Position numbers and translations under genes: made by a program
Notes under the pieces: generated by a model
What the model saw: the letters and a program-made list of their open reading frames with translations, nothing else
Told to the model about the DNA's origin: nothing
Databases searched by the model: none
Assembly (NCBI GenBank): GCA_946061495.1
Contig: CAMGSV010000035.1
Coordinates: forward strand, 1-16,081
Length of the DNA: 16,081 nt
Direction of reading: 5' to 3'
Source: an uncultured Spirochaetales bacterium
GTDB taxonomy: Bacteria > Spirochaetota > Spirochaetia > Treponematales > Treponemataceae
Shown: piece by piece, positions 7,820 through 13,398 of the stretch
Position numbering within the stretch: the first letter of the stretch is position 1
Layout of the letters: each line of letters begins with the position of its first letter

Positions 7820-8992
7820 CTAGTATTTGTACTCCCAGAACATTCCTAGGCTGAATCCAAAGTTGGTGTCGGAATCAGTGGTGATGAAGGTAAAGCCGGG
7901 ATCAAGCCGCAGCTCACCCCATTTAGTTGTCTTGTAGTGGAGACGAGGACTGATGATCACCTCGGAAGCCCTCCGAGCAGCCTCGCTGGCCAGATTGTCT
8001 CCATAGGTGACACGGACGTGGGTGTAGAGCTTTTCGGTAATGTCCATACCCACCAATCCACCCACCAGAATGGGCATCATGGTTACCTCACTACCGTTGG
8101 AAGTGGTACTAATCGTCTGCTTGCCAGCAACAATTCCCATGTCGGCGGCAAGATACAGGGGGAACCAGGGCAGCATGTACTGGACACCAGTATTCACCAT
8201 AGTGATGAAGCCACTGTCGGTTTTGTTGAAGGAGCTGGTGGTGGATCCTGCAATGCCGCTGGGGTCAACCACACTGCTGTTGGTGTACATGGTGAGACCA
8301 AGGTTTGCCTTCATGTTCTCAATGGCGAGAAGCTCCGCATAGAAACCGATGGCCTGGCTTGCGCCATCACCAGTATCAAACTGACCGCCAAAGCTCAAGT
8401 TGGCCTTTCCCATCAGGTTGTAGTTCACACCCACTGCCGTCTTCCAGGCGGATTTTCCCATGGACATAATCAAATCTAGCGGCAGGGAATTCCAACCGAT
8501 GGTGAGTCCCTGCAACCAGTCCACCCCAGTGCCGGAGCCGCGGAACAGGGCCGTCATTCCGTTGCCGTTGGAGTACTTGCGTAAACCGTAGCTGACGTCA
8601 CTTCCATATCCGTAGGCTCCCGGCAACTCGTAGCCGCTCCAGGGCAACTCCTGGCCAAAGCTGTTACCGACGGCGAATTCCAGGAAGCGCAGTGGCCGAA
8701 CGGCAGCATTGAATTCAAACCAGGTCTGGTTTCCTTTAAGGCTTATCTCATTCTTCCACTGGTCGGTGCTCTGGAGCGCCACCTGGGCACGCCCCCAGAT
8801 GGAAAACATCTCGTTCTGGTAGCCGCCCACCAGCCTGTTGTACAGGTAGCCGAAGGAAGCGTCACTACCAGAAGTGGCCTCCTGGGTCACCAGGATGGCT
8901 CCCACCCGGTCGGAGAAGGTCACCTCTTGAGCCGAGACACCAGCTCCCACCAGCAGTGCAGCCAGCACGGTACTTACAATTGTTTTTTTCAT
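7820..8992 (-). CDS. Outer-membrane beta-barrel (porin-like) protein
   Basis: This is a ~390-residue secreted protein with a classical signal peptide (MKKTIVSTVLAALLVGAGVSA, cleavage expected after A-S/V-S-A before QEVTF). The mature part alternates hydrophobic and polar residues with many aromatic and glycine positions. Examples are EFNAAVRPLRFLEFAVGNSFG, LTIGWNSLPLDLIMSMG and LHYKTTKWGELRLDPGFTFI, as in transmembrane beta-strands. It ends ...GMFWEYKY, an aromatic C-terminus typical of barrels inserted by BamA. Substrate specificity cannot be inferred. The ATG at 8992 lies 8 nt from an AGGAGGA Shine-Dalgarno (9001-9007); an adjacent in-frame GTG at 8995 is closer (5 nt) and possible. It has its own promoter and is monocistronic. 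A candidate small RNA is encoded immediately upstream on the same strand. Confidence 0.85.
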   Translation of the reverse strand: MKKTIVSTVLAALLVGAGVSAQEVTFSDRVGAILVTQEATSGSDASFGYLYNRLVGGYQNEMFSIWGRAQVALQSTDQWKNEISLKGNQTWFEFNAAVRPLRFLEFAVGNSFGQELPWSGYELPGAYGYGSDVSYGLRKYSNGNGMTALFRGSGTGVDWLQGLTIGWNSLPLDLIMSMGKSAWKTAVGVNYNLMGKANLSFGGQFDTGDGASQAIGFYAELLAIENMKANLGLTMYTNSSVVDPSGIAGSTTSSFNKTDSGFITMVNTGVQYMLPWFPLYLAADMGIVAGKQTISTTSNGSEVTMMPILVGGLVGMDITEKLYTHVRVTYGDNLASEAARRASEVIISPRLHYKTTKWGELRLDPGFTFITTDSDTNFGFSLGMFWEYKY

Positions 8993-9032
8993 CACGAAAA
9001 TCCTCCTGTGGTGATTCCGTCAGCCGGCATGA

Positions 9033-9068
9033 GGTTCTGGGATACTTGGTACCGGGGTACGCAGAACC
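9033..9068 (-). promoter_or_regulatory. Hairpin in the porin mRNA leader
   Basis: GGTTCTG (9033-9039) and CAGAACC (9062-9068) form a perfect 7-bp stem, with an inner GTAC/GTAC pairing (9049-9052, 9057-9060). It lies within the ~95-nt untranslated leader between promoter and Shine-Dalgarno. It may affect mRNA stability or regulation; no known riboswitch is recognised. Confidence 0.5.
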
Positions 9069-9095
9069 CAATGCCTGGGCCAACATCTACATTAA

Positions 9096-9124
9096 ATTGT
9101 AGGAGGAAGGATTGCCTTGTTCAA
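9096..9124 (-). promoter_or_regulatory. Porin gene promoter
   Basis: On the minus strand TTGAAC (9119-9124) and TACAAT (9096-9101) are separated by 17 bp. Transcription would start near 9089, leaving a leader of about 95 nt before the start codon. Confidence 0.7.
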
Positions 9125-9194
9125 AGACAGGTCCGCTTTTTTATGAAGGATTTAAAGGAGGTGAGCCAAAGGGTACAGTCCAGCAGGAGTCCGC

Positions 9195-9229
9195 AAAAAA
9201 AGGACGAAGGTGGCACTCCCTCGTCCTTT
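9195..9229 (-). terminator. Intrinsic terminator of the candidate small RNA
   Basis: Read on the minus strand, AAAGGACGA (from 9221-9229) pairs with TCGTCCTTT (from 9199-9207) and seven T residues result from A9195-9201. The plus-strand side has no T run, so it acts on minus-strand transcription, upstream of the porin promoter. Confidence 0.88.
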
Positions 9230-9363
9230 CCACAGTAAAACACTGCAAGCTAAATGATAGAAATGGTAGCCATGTTCACCCCAGACAACCCTGCGGCACC
9301 TGACTGATTTTTAAATACCAACACAACAAAAGGCGGAAGCAACTCGCTTGAGTTAGCTTACGC
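9195..9363 (-). ncRNA. Candidate regulated small RNA (~170 nt)
   Basis: The minus strand carries a complete transcription unit without a convincing gene. It has a promoter with 17-bp spacing (9369-9397), an expected start near 9363, and a strong intrinsic terminator ending at 9195. The 5' end can fold into a stem-loop: on the plus strand AAGCAACTC (9337-9345) pairs with GAGTT-A-GCTT (9350-9359) around GCTT, with one bulge. The middle is rather unstructured and includes CCUUUUGUUGUG and AUUUAAAAAUC. The only short frames are a SD-less ~35-codon frame ending in MATISII, so a leader peptide or microprotein is an alternative. The 16-bp palindrome covering the start site is the same as at the flavodoxin operon. 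The call is an inference; no known RNA family is recognised. Confidence 0.55.
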
Positions 9364-9376
9364 TAACCAATATACC
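9348..9376 (+). promoter_or_regulatory. Possible plus-strand promoter containing the palindrome
   Basis: TTGAGT (9348-9353) and TATACC (9371-9376) are 17 bp apart. The palindrome 9352-9367 fills the spacer. It would drive the small frame at 9392 and run on into purM. It overlaps, head to head, the minus-strand promoter of the candidate small RNA. Confidence 0.4.
9352..9367. promoter_or_regulatory. Operator palindrome GTTAGC-TTAC-GCTAAC
   Basis: A perfect 6+4+6 inverted repeat sits at the start site of the minus-strand promoter and between the -35 and -10 of the plus-strand one, an ideal place for a repressor. The same arms occur at 13381-13396 and, less perfectly, at 13425-13440. The arms resemble half-sites of DtxR/IdeR-type metal-dependent repressors, so metal control is inferred. 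Confidence 0.65.
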
Positions 9377-9397
9377 AAAAGGAGATTTTTTGTGCAA
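9369..9397 (-). promoter_or_regulatory. Promoter of the candidate small RNA
   Basis: On the minus strand TTGCAC (9392-9397) and TATATT (9369-9374) are separated by 17 bp. The expected start near 9363 lies inside the palindrome 9352-9367. Confidence 0.62.
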
Positions 9398-9532
9398 GGG
9401 GTTTTCATTTTTTTCTTGTCTATTCCATCATTTTCTCTCACCTTGCCACTTTTTCCCCGGTGGGCTATACTGTGGTTGTCAGGCTGCTGGGTTCCTATTC
9501 CGGCGGCATTTCCCTGTAATTTGGAGGATTAG
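9392..9532 (+). CDS. Candidate small hydrophobic protein upstream of purM
   Basis: A 46-codon frame starts at GTG 9392, 7 nt after AAAAGGAG (9377-9384), and stops at 9530-9532, one base before the purM ATG. The product would be rich in Phe, Leu, Pro and Trp (starting MQGVFIFFLSIPSFSLTLPL), consistent with a small membrane peptide or a leader peptide translationally coupled to purM. Against it, the purM promoter and the small-RNA -35 box lie inside or at its start, and the composition could simply reflect T/C-rich non-coding DNA. I recognise no family. Treat as a candidate only. Confidence 0.28.
   Translation: MQGVFIFFLSIPSFSLTLPLFPRWAILWLSGCWVPIPAAFPCNLED
9443..9471 (+). promoter_or_regulatory. 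purM promoter
   Basis: TTGCCA (9443-9448) and TATACT (9466-9471) have 17-bp spacing. Transcription would start near 9478, about 56 nt before the purM ATG, which is preceded by GGAGG (9523-9527). Confidence 0.72.
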
Positions 9533-9533
9533 G

Positions 9534-10667
9534 ATGATTGATTACCGTCAGTCCGGCGTGGATGTGGAGGAAGGATATCGGGCCGTGGACAAGTACAAGG
9601 CCCACGCAAAAAGGACTGCCATTCCCGGCGTGCTCAGCGGCTTGGGCAGTTTTGCGGGGATGTTCCAGGTTCCCGTCGGCATGAAGGAGCCCGTGATGGT
9701 CAGTGGCACCGACGGCGTGGGCACCAAGCTGGACGTGGCCTTTGCCATGAAAAAATATGACACCGTGGGCATCGACTGCGTTGCCATGAGCGTCAACGAC
9801 ATCCTCTGCACTGGTGCCCGTCCCCTCTACTTTCTGGACTACATCGCCTGTGGCAAGCTGGATGCCGCCGTGGCCGCCGACCTGGTGAAGGGTGTTGCCG
9901 ACGGTTGTGAGGAGAGCAGCTGCGCCCTGCTGGGGGGCGAAACCGCCGAGATGCCTGGATTCTATGACGAAGGAAAATACGACGTGGCGGGCTTTGCCGT
10001 GGGCATTGCGGAGAAGTCGGCCATCGTTACCGGAGGAGCCATCACCGAGGGTGACGTGCTTATTGGCCTGTCCTCCAGCGGCATCCACTCCAACGGCTTC
10101 TCCCTGGTCCGCCGCCTAATCACCGACTTCAACGAAAAGGCCTCCTTTGCAGAAGGAAAAACCATTGGTGAGGTAATCCTTGAGCCCACCAGAATCTACG
10201 TGCGCCCCGTACTGGAGCTGCTGGAAAAATTCCAGGGAGCAGTCCACGGTATGTGCCACATCACCGGCGGCGGCTTCTACGAGAACATCCCCCGCATGTA
10301 TCCAGCCGCCAACGAGGCACGGCTGGCAGCAGGAACGGCTCCGCTGGTTTCACGCATTGCCAAGGGAAGCTGGGAAATCCCTCCCATTTTTGAGGAGATG
10401 GTGCGCCGTGGAGCCAATCCCGACAGGATGTTCCACACCTTCAACATGGGAATCGGCTTTGTGATGGCAGTGGCTGCAGACAAGGCCCACGAGATCTGTG
10501 CCCATTTGGCTGACTTTGCCGCCAGCCATCGGGCAGGACGCTGTGCCCAGATGAAGGCCTGGAAGATTGGTTCGGTGGTGGTCTCCGAAAAGACACCGGC
10601 CCCTGGCCAGAAGCTGGAGCAAGAAGAGCAGGTGCTGCTGGAAGAACCTGAGCTCTTCCAAAAGTAG
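9534..10667 (+). CDS. purM: Phosphoribosylformylglycinamidine cyclo-ligase (AIR synthetase)
   Basis: This 377-residue cytoplasmic enzyme closes the imidazole ring in de novo purine synthesis: FGAM + ATP to AIR. The PurM pattern is complete: N-terminal MIDYRQSGVDVEEGYRAV, SGTDGVGTKLDVAF (about 57-70), AMSVNDILCTGARPLYFLDYIA, LLGGETAEMPGFY, LSSSGIHSNGFSLVRRL and HITGGGFYENIPR. Length is slightly above the usual ~345, with a Glu-rich C-terminal extension (KLEQEEQVLLEEPELFQK). The ATG at 9534 is chosen because GGAGG lies 6 nt upstream and the protein then begins as the family does; the frame stays open upstream but without family-like sequence. It leads a purine gene cluster with purN, interrupted by a small membrane protein gene. 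Confidence 0.97.
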   Translation: MIDYRQSGVDVEEGYRAVDKYKAHAKRTAIPGVLSGLGSFAGMFQVPVGMKEPVMVSGTDGVGTKLDVAFAMKKYDTVGIDCVAMSVNDILCTGARPLYFLDYIACGKLDAAVAADLVKGVADGCEESSCALLGGETAEMPGFYDEGKYDVAGFAVGIAEKSAIVTGGAITEGDVLIGLSSSGIHSNGFSLVRRLITDFNEKASFAEGKTIGEVILEPTRIYVRPVLELLEKFQGAVHGMCHITGGGFYENIPRMYPAANEARLAAGTAPLVSRIAKGSWEIPPIFEEMVRRGANPDRMFHTFNMGIGFVMAVAADKAHEICAHLADFAASHRAGRCAQMKAWKIGSVVVSEKTPAPGQKLEQEEQVLLEEPELFQK

Positions 10668-10674
10668 GTGCCTG

Positions 10675-10875
10675 GTGCCGAGCCTGGCCATCGGCATCAT
10701 CGGAGGAGCAGACGGTCCCACAACAATCTTTGTGGCAGGAGCAGGCATCCTTTTCTGGCTTGCAGTCCTGCTGCTGTCGGTTGCAGCTGGCATTGTCCTG
10801 TTCCTCCGTATCTCCAAGAAAAGAAGGACAATTCCATGGAAAAGAAAGACAGTCCCCTGCGGATTGCAGTTTTAG
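10675..10875 (+). CDS. Mini membrane protein with decarboxylase-beta signature GIIGGADGPT
   Basis: A ~66-residue frame begins at GTG 10675 (weak AGGTG 4 nt upstream) only 7 nt after purM and overlaps the purN start by 40 nt. It opens with SLAIGIIGGADGPTTIFVAG, then one strong hydrophobic segment (about residues 16-46, LFWLAVLLLSVAAGIVLFL), and ends in a basic tail (RISKKRRTIPWKRK). The GIIGGADGPT-x-I-F motif is a hallmark of the beta subunit of sodium-pumping decarboxylases (OadB/GcdB/MmdB), which is normally ~370-430 residues with ~9-11 membrane segments. None of the rest of that protein is here. Short proteins carrying just this signature are known to me from anaerobe annotations, but I know no established function. 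A role in purine synthesis is not implied beyond linkage. Confidence 0.62.
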   Translation: MPSLAIGIIGGADGPTTIFVAGAGILFWLAVLLLSVAAGIVLFLRISKKRRTIPWKRKTVPCGLQF

Positions 10876-11501
10876 TCTCTGGCGGCGGCACCAATCTCCA
10901 GGCCTTGCTGGATTCAGAGCGGAGTCGAAAGGATACAGGAGAAGGCTGCCCCTACACCGTGGCCCTGGTGATTTCCAGCAGCAAGAAGGCCTATGCACTG
11001 GAGCGGGCCGCCACCGCTGGTGTTCCCGCCCTGGTGGCCAGCCCCTACACAGAACTGGGAGCGGAGGCAGCCCGAGGTGCCAGCCGTGACGAAAAGCGAC
11101 TGGCTGTATCCAACCGGGTGCTGGAGCTGTGCCTTGCGCACAACATCGAGGCAATCGTGCTGGCGGGCTTCCTCACCGTACTGGGTGGCCCCATCATCCA
11201 GGAGTTCAGTGGCAGAATCATCAACCTGCATCCCGCACTGCTGCCCAAATTCGGCGGCGAGGGAATGTGGGGCCACCACGTCCACGAGGCAGTGCTGGCT
11301 GCGGGGGAGGCGGAGTCCGGCTGCACCATCCATCTGGTGGACGCAGGCTGCGACACCGGCGAAATCCTCCTGCAAAAGCGTGTTCCCGTGTTGCCTGGGG
11401 ACACGGCGGAGAGCCTCTACGCACGCATCGCCCCCCAGGAGCATCTGGCCATGGTGGAGGGGGTGGAGCTTTTGGCCCAACGGCTCCACAACAAGCCATG
11501 A
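10836..11501 (+). CDS. purN: Phosphoribosylglycinamide formyltransferase (GAR transformylase)
   Basis: This 221-residue enzyme transfers the formyl group of 10-formyltetrahydrofolate to GAR to make FGAR, the third step of purine synthesis. It shows the GAR-binding loop AVLVSGGGTNLQALL (11-25), VISSSKKAYALERA, and the catalytic block IINLHPALLP with N130 and H132. It also has GHHVHEAVLAAGE, followed by VDAGCDTGEILLQ with the catalytic aspartate D173. The ATG at 10836 has AAGGA 7 nt upstream and gives an N-terminus of family length. The open frame upstream encodes nothing family-like. It overlaps the preceding small membrane-protein gene. It is slightly longer than E. coli PurN, with an insert around residues 70-90 (PYTELGAEAARGASRDE). 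Confidence 0.96.
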   Translation: MEKKDSPLRIAVLVSGGGTNLQALLDSERSRKDTGEGCPYTVALVISSSKKAYALERAATAGVPALVASPYTELGAEAARGASRDEKRLAVSNRVLELCLAHNIEAIVLAGFLTVLGGPIIQEFSGRIINLHPALLPKFGGEGMWGHHVHEAVLAAGEAESGCTIHLVDAGCDTGEILLQKRVPVLPGDTAESLYARIAPQEHLAMVEGVELLAQRLHNKP

Positions 11502-11515
11502 GGGAGGAGGCAGCC

Positions 11516-11926
11516 ATGGAGCATGATATCCGATGGAAGCAGCGCTTCCACAGCTACACCAAGGCCCTGGCAGTCTTTACGGAGGCAGTGGAGCTTGCAC
11601 GGTCCAGACCCCTTTCCCCCCTCGAAAAACAGGGCCTCGTCCAGAGCTTTGAGTTCACCCAGGAGCTGTCCTGGAAGGTGCTGAAGGATTTTCTGGAATA
11701 TCAGGGAGCTGCTATCGGAATACTTGGCTCAAAGGATGCCATTCGTAGAGGCTTTGCCGCTGGCCTCATCAGTGACGGTGATCTGTGGATGGACATGATT
11801 GCCAGCCGGAATCTTGCCAGCCACACCTACAACCAGGAGACGGCGGATGAAATCCTGCAAAAATGCGTGGAATCCTACGCCCCCCAATTCCAGCAGCTTC
11901 AACAAAGGCTGGAGGTGGAGCTTTGA
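11516..11926 (+). CDS. HI0074-like HEPN-fold protein (possible HepT-type toxin)
   Basis: This 136-residue helical protein belongs to the nucleotidyltransferase substrate-binding (HI0074/NTase_sub_bind) family. Family blocks are SFEFTQELSWKVLKDFLEYQG (45-64) and SKDAIRRGFAAGLISDGDLW (72-91). Residues 98-105 read R-N-L-A-S-H-T-Y, which fits the R-X4-H-X-Y motif that is the ribonuclease site of HEPN toxins such as HepT. The ATG at 11516 follows GGGAGGAGG by 5 nt; an alternative ATG at 11498 overlaps the purN stop but lacks a good ribosome site. It overlaps the nucleotidyltransferase gene downstream by 4 nt, so the pair is translationally coupled. It may be a toxin-antitoxin pair or a housekeeping two-subunit nucleotidyltransferase; I cannot separate these from sequence alone. 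Confidence 0.88.
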   Translation: MEHDIRWKQRFHSYTKALAVFTEAVELARSRPLSPLEKQGLVQSFEFTQELSWKVLKDFLEYQGAAIGILGSKDAIRRGFAAGLISDGDLWMDMIASRNLASHTYNQETADEILQKCVESYAPQFQQLQQRLEVEL

Positions 11927-12237
11927 CGGAATTCGGGCTGACAGAAGCCCACCGCAGCATCATTTCCTCCATCTTTGCCCAGTACCCACAAATCAAGACC
12001 GTGGTGGTGTACGGCAGCAGGGCAAAGGGAACCCACCGTCCCGGCTCCGATATCGACATGACCATTACGGCCGGGGACGACCTGTCCACCAACCTGCTGC
12101 TGAAGCTCATCAATGACTTTGATGACTCCCTGCTCCCCTTCCTCGTGGATCTCTCCATCTGCGCCCAGCTGACAGAGCCAGCCCTCCTTGACCACATCCA
12201 GCGGGTGGGTAGGGTGATTTACCAGCGGGAGGAATGA
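11923..12237 (+). CDS. HI0073-like minimal nucleotidyltransferase (MntA-type)
   Basis: This 104-residue protein is of the minimal nucleotidyltransferase (MNT, pol-beta superfamily) type. The signature GSX10DXD is exact: G31-S32, then D43-I-D45, in VVYGSRAKGTHRPGSDIDMTI; D76 in FLVDLSI is the likely third metal ligand. The start is the TTG at 11923, inside the stop of the HEPN gene (TTTGA), with GGAGG 7 nt upstream; there is no usable ATG near the conserved N-terminus. In characterised MNT-HEPN systems the MNT protein transfers AMP to the tyrosine of the RX4HXY motif and silences the RNase; the partner here has that tyrosine (Y105). Linkage to purine genes may be incidental. No terminator with a T run is visible on the plus strand behind it. 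Confidence 0.88.
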   Translation: MTEFGLTEAHRSIISSIFAQYPQIKTVVVYGSRAKGTHRPGSDIDMTITAGDDLSTNLLLKLINDFDDSLLPFLVDLSICAQLTEPALLDHIQRVGRVIYQREE

Positions 12238-12353
12238 ATCTAGACCAGCTGGCCCCCAGTCCAGGCTGAAAAAAAGGCAGGCCAAGGAAACCGTGACCTG
12301 CCAGCTGAGATGTGCTTTTCAATGGAATAGGGACGGCGAATCTAGACCAGCTG
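12236..12353. repeat. 16-bp direct repeat covering the flavodoxin stop
   Basis: GAATCTAGACCAGCTG occurs at 12236-12251 and 12338-12353, exactly 102 bp apart, with partial similarity continuing for ~10 bp (CCCAGT). The second copy is the end of flavodoxin (minus strand ...QLV-stop). The first, beyond the terminator, looks like a remnant of a second flavodoxin tail and abuts the nucleotidyltransferase stop. Confidence 0.7.
12269..12302 (-). terminator. Terminator of the DUF3793-flavodoxin operon
   Basis: On the minus strand GGCAGG (12297-12302) pairs with CCTGCC (12276-12281), followed by seven T (A12269-12275). It lies ~40 bp behind the shifted-frame flavodoxin stop at 12342, which supports that stop as the real gene end. 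Confidence 0.82.
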
Positions 12354-12760
12354 AGCTCCCAGTGCCCTGCATTCCTCCAAGGCCGTAGCGTCCGGGGCAA
12401 GCTGGGCGATGACCCCTGGCCCTTCACCAAGGTGGCGCCGGTGGTCTTCACTCGGTCCTCCCAGTCCCGCATCCACTGGCCGTCTCCCCAGTCGTATGAG
12501 CCGAAGAGGGCAACCTTCTTTCCAGAAAGGGACGACTCCACAGAGGCGAAAAGATCCTCCATCACATCATCCAGCACCTCCACGCCCATGGACGGGCTGC
12601 CAAAGGCAATGCAGTCGGCGGCAAGCACGGCATCCTTGCCCACATCCGCCGCATTCTCCATGGTCACATCGGCTCCGGCAGCCCGCGCACCCTCACAAAT
12701 CGCCTCCGCCATGGCGGCGGTATTGCCAGTGTTGCTGGCAAACACAACGATAGTCTTCAT
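12342..12760 (-). CDS. Flavodoxin, with apparent -1 frameshift near the end
   Basis: This is a short-chain flavodoxin carrying FMN, a soluble one-electron carrier that commonly replaces ferredoxin when iron is scarce. The FMN phosphate loop S9-N-T-G-N-T14 and the isoalloxazine loop FGSYDWGDGQWM (86-97) are intact. After LVKGQG (residue 116) the frame changes. In frame 0 it becomes un-flavodoxin-like (SSPSLPRTLRPW) and runs on through the terminator to 12110. A -1 shift at G-GGG (12413-12416) instead gives VIAQLAPDATALEECRALGAQLV and a stop at 12342, a normal 139-residue flavodoxin. It is either a sequencing/assembly error, a recent one-base deletion, or programmed slippage on the G4 run. The ATG has AGGAGG 5 nt upstream. 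It lies 28 nt behind DUF3793, in one operon. Confidence 0.87.
12413..12416 (-). other. Frameshift position (G4 run) in flavodoxin
   Basis: Minus-strand CAG-GGG-TCA allows the GGG codon to re-pair one base back, after which GTC-ATC-GCC restores the flavodoxin C-terminus. One added G would also restore it. Either mechanism fits the sequence. Confidence 0.72.
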
Positions 12761-12788
12761 AAAAACCTCCTGTACAATCGCTCCGCAC

Positions 12789-13388
12789 TCAAGACACCTG
12801 CTTGAGGCGGGAATATTTCTTCATCACCCCCGGAATGGTATGGCCCTGGGAATGCCACGCCCGGCACAGGCTGCAGCATTCCCTGCAACGGCGGGACATT
12901 TCCTTCGCATAGGCCACATCGTGATAGGCCTTCCACAGCCCGCAATATTTCCAGCCGAAATGGGGATTCTCCTCAAAGGACAGGACATCCTCCAGGGGAT
13001 AGCCAAGGAAAATCCCCGCCTCATGGGGAAAGTCGGGGCTATTCGCCAGACGCAGGACAAATTCCTCCACCGCCGCCTCCAAGTCCGAAGGATAACCCCG
13101 CCCCGCAAGGTATTCCTGCACAGCGGGGGAGGACAGCCATCCTGAAAGCAGCTGGGGGTCATAGAGGAAGATGACAACGCCCTTCCCCAGCCGGAACACC
13201 GGACGGATGCTCTTGCCGAAATAGGACAGCTGCTTGGAGATGACCTGCAGACAGACAGAAAAGACCTCGTAATCCTGCGGAGAGAGGGAAAACAGGGAGG
13301 CAGGCTTTAAGCCGCACAAGGCAGGCGAGCACGAGTTGATCAGCAATCGACAAATCGAAAAGAAGGGCTCTTCACTCTTAGTTAGCAT
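12789..13388 (-). CDS. DUF3793 family protein
   Basis: This 199-residue soluble protein is recognisable as DUF3793 by CSPALCGLKPASLFSL (20-35), FRLGKGVVIFLYDPQLL (65-81), EFVLRLANSPDFPHEAGIFLGYPLEDV and the end block WKYCGLWKAYHDVAYAKEM. Its function is not established. Members in anaerobes are, as I recall, often beside flavodoxin or iron-uptake genes, as here. Cysteines cluster at C149, C168, C171, C172 and C175, which could bind a metal or haem. The start is ATG 13388, the only start close to the conserved N-terminal block; it has no Shine-Dalgarno. It lies inside a 20-bp operator palindrome, 6 nt from the -10 box, so the mRNA is probably leaderless. A small hairpin (CTCAAG/CTTGAG, 12788-12806) covers its stop codon before flavodoxin. 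Confidence 0.85.
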   Translation of the reverse strand: MLTKSEEPFFSICRLLINSCSPALCGLKPASLFSLSPQDYEVFSVCLQVISKQLSYFGKSIRPVFRLGKGVVIFLYDPQLLSGWLSSPAVQEYLAGRGYPSDLEAAVEEFVLRLANSPDFPHEAGIFLGYPLEDVLSFEENPHFGWKYCGLWKAYHDVAYAKEMSRRCRECCSLCRAWHSQGHTIPGVMKKYSRLKQVS

Positions 13389-13398
13389 ATGCTAACTA
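13379..13398. promoter_or_regulatory. 20-bp operator palindrome over the DUF3793 start
   Basis: TAGTTAGCATATGCTAACTA is a perfect palindrome. It overlaps the -10 box (13395-13400), the expected start of transcription and the start codon. A bound protein would block transcription. The core 13381-13396 has the same arms as the site at 9352-9367. It resembles the DtxR/IdeR consensus TTAGGTTAGGCTAACCTAA in its TTAG/CTAA arms but has a longer centre. Confidence 0.72.

Noticed and set aside
9142..9237. A 31-codon plus-strand frame beginning MKDLKEVSQR
   Set aside because: No ribosome site before its ATG, and it runs through the minus-strand terminator hairpin; composition looks accidental.
9241..9363. 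Known riboswitch or 6S/SRP/tmRNA identity for the candidate small RNA
   Set aside because: None of the conserved cores I know (TPP, FMN, SAM, cobalamin, glycine, lysine, SRP loop, tmRNA ends) is visible in it.
9390..9533. Extension of purM upstream to a TTG at 9390
   Set aside because: PurM proteins begin at the MIDYRQSGVD block; the extension is not family-like, contains the purM promoter, and the internal ATG has its own ribosome site.
10567..10674. Longer version of the GGADGPT miniprotein starting inside purM
   Set aside because: The added residues (Trp, Arg, Lys-rich) are an out-of-frame reading of the purM end; conserved sequence begins only after 10675.
12110..12341. A 216-residue flavodoxin running to 12110
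   Set aside because: The extra ~100 residues read through the operon terminator and the end of the opposing nucleotidyltransferase gene; the frameshifted stop at 12342 is far more credible.
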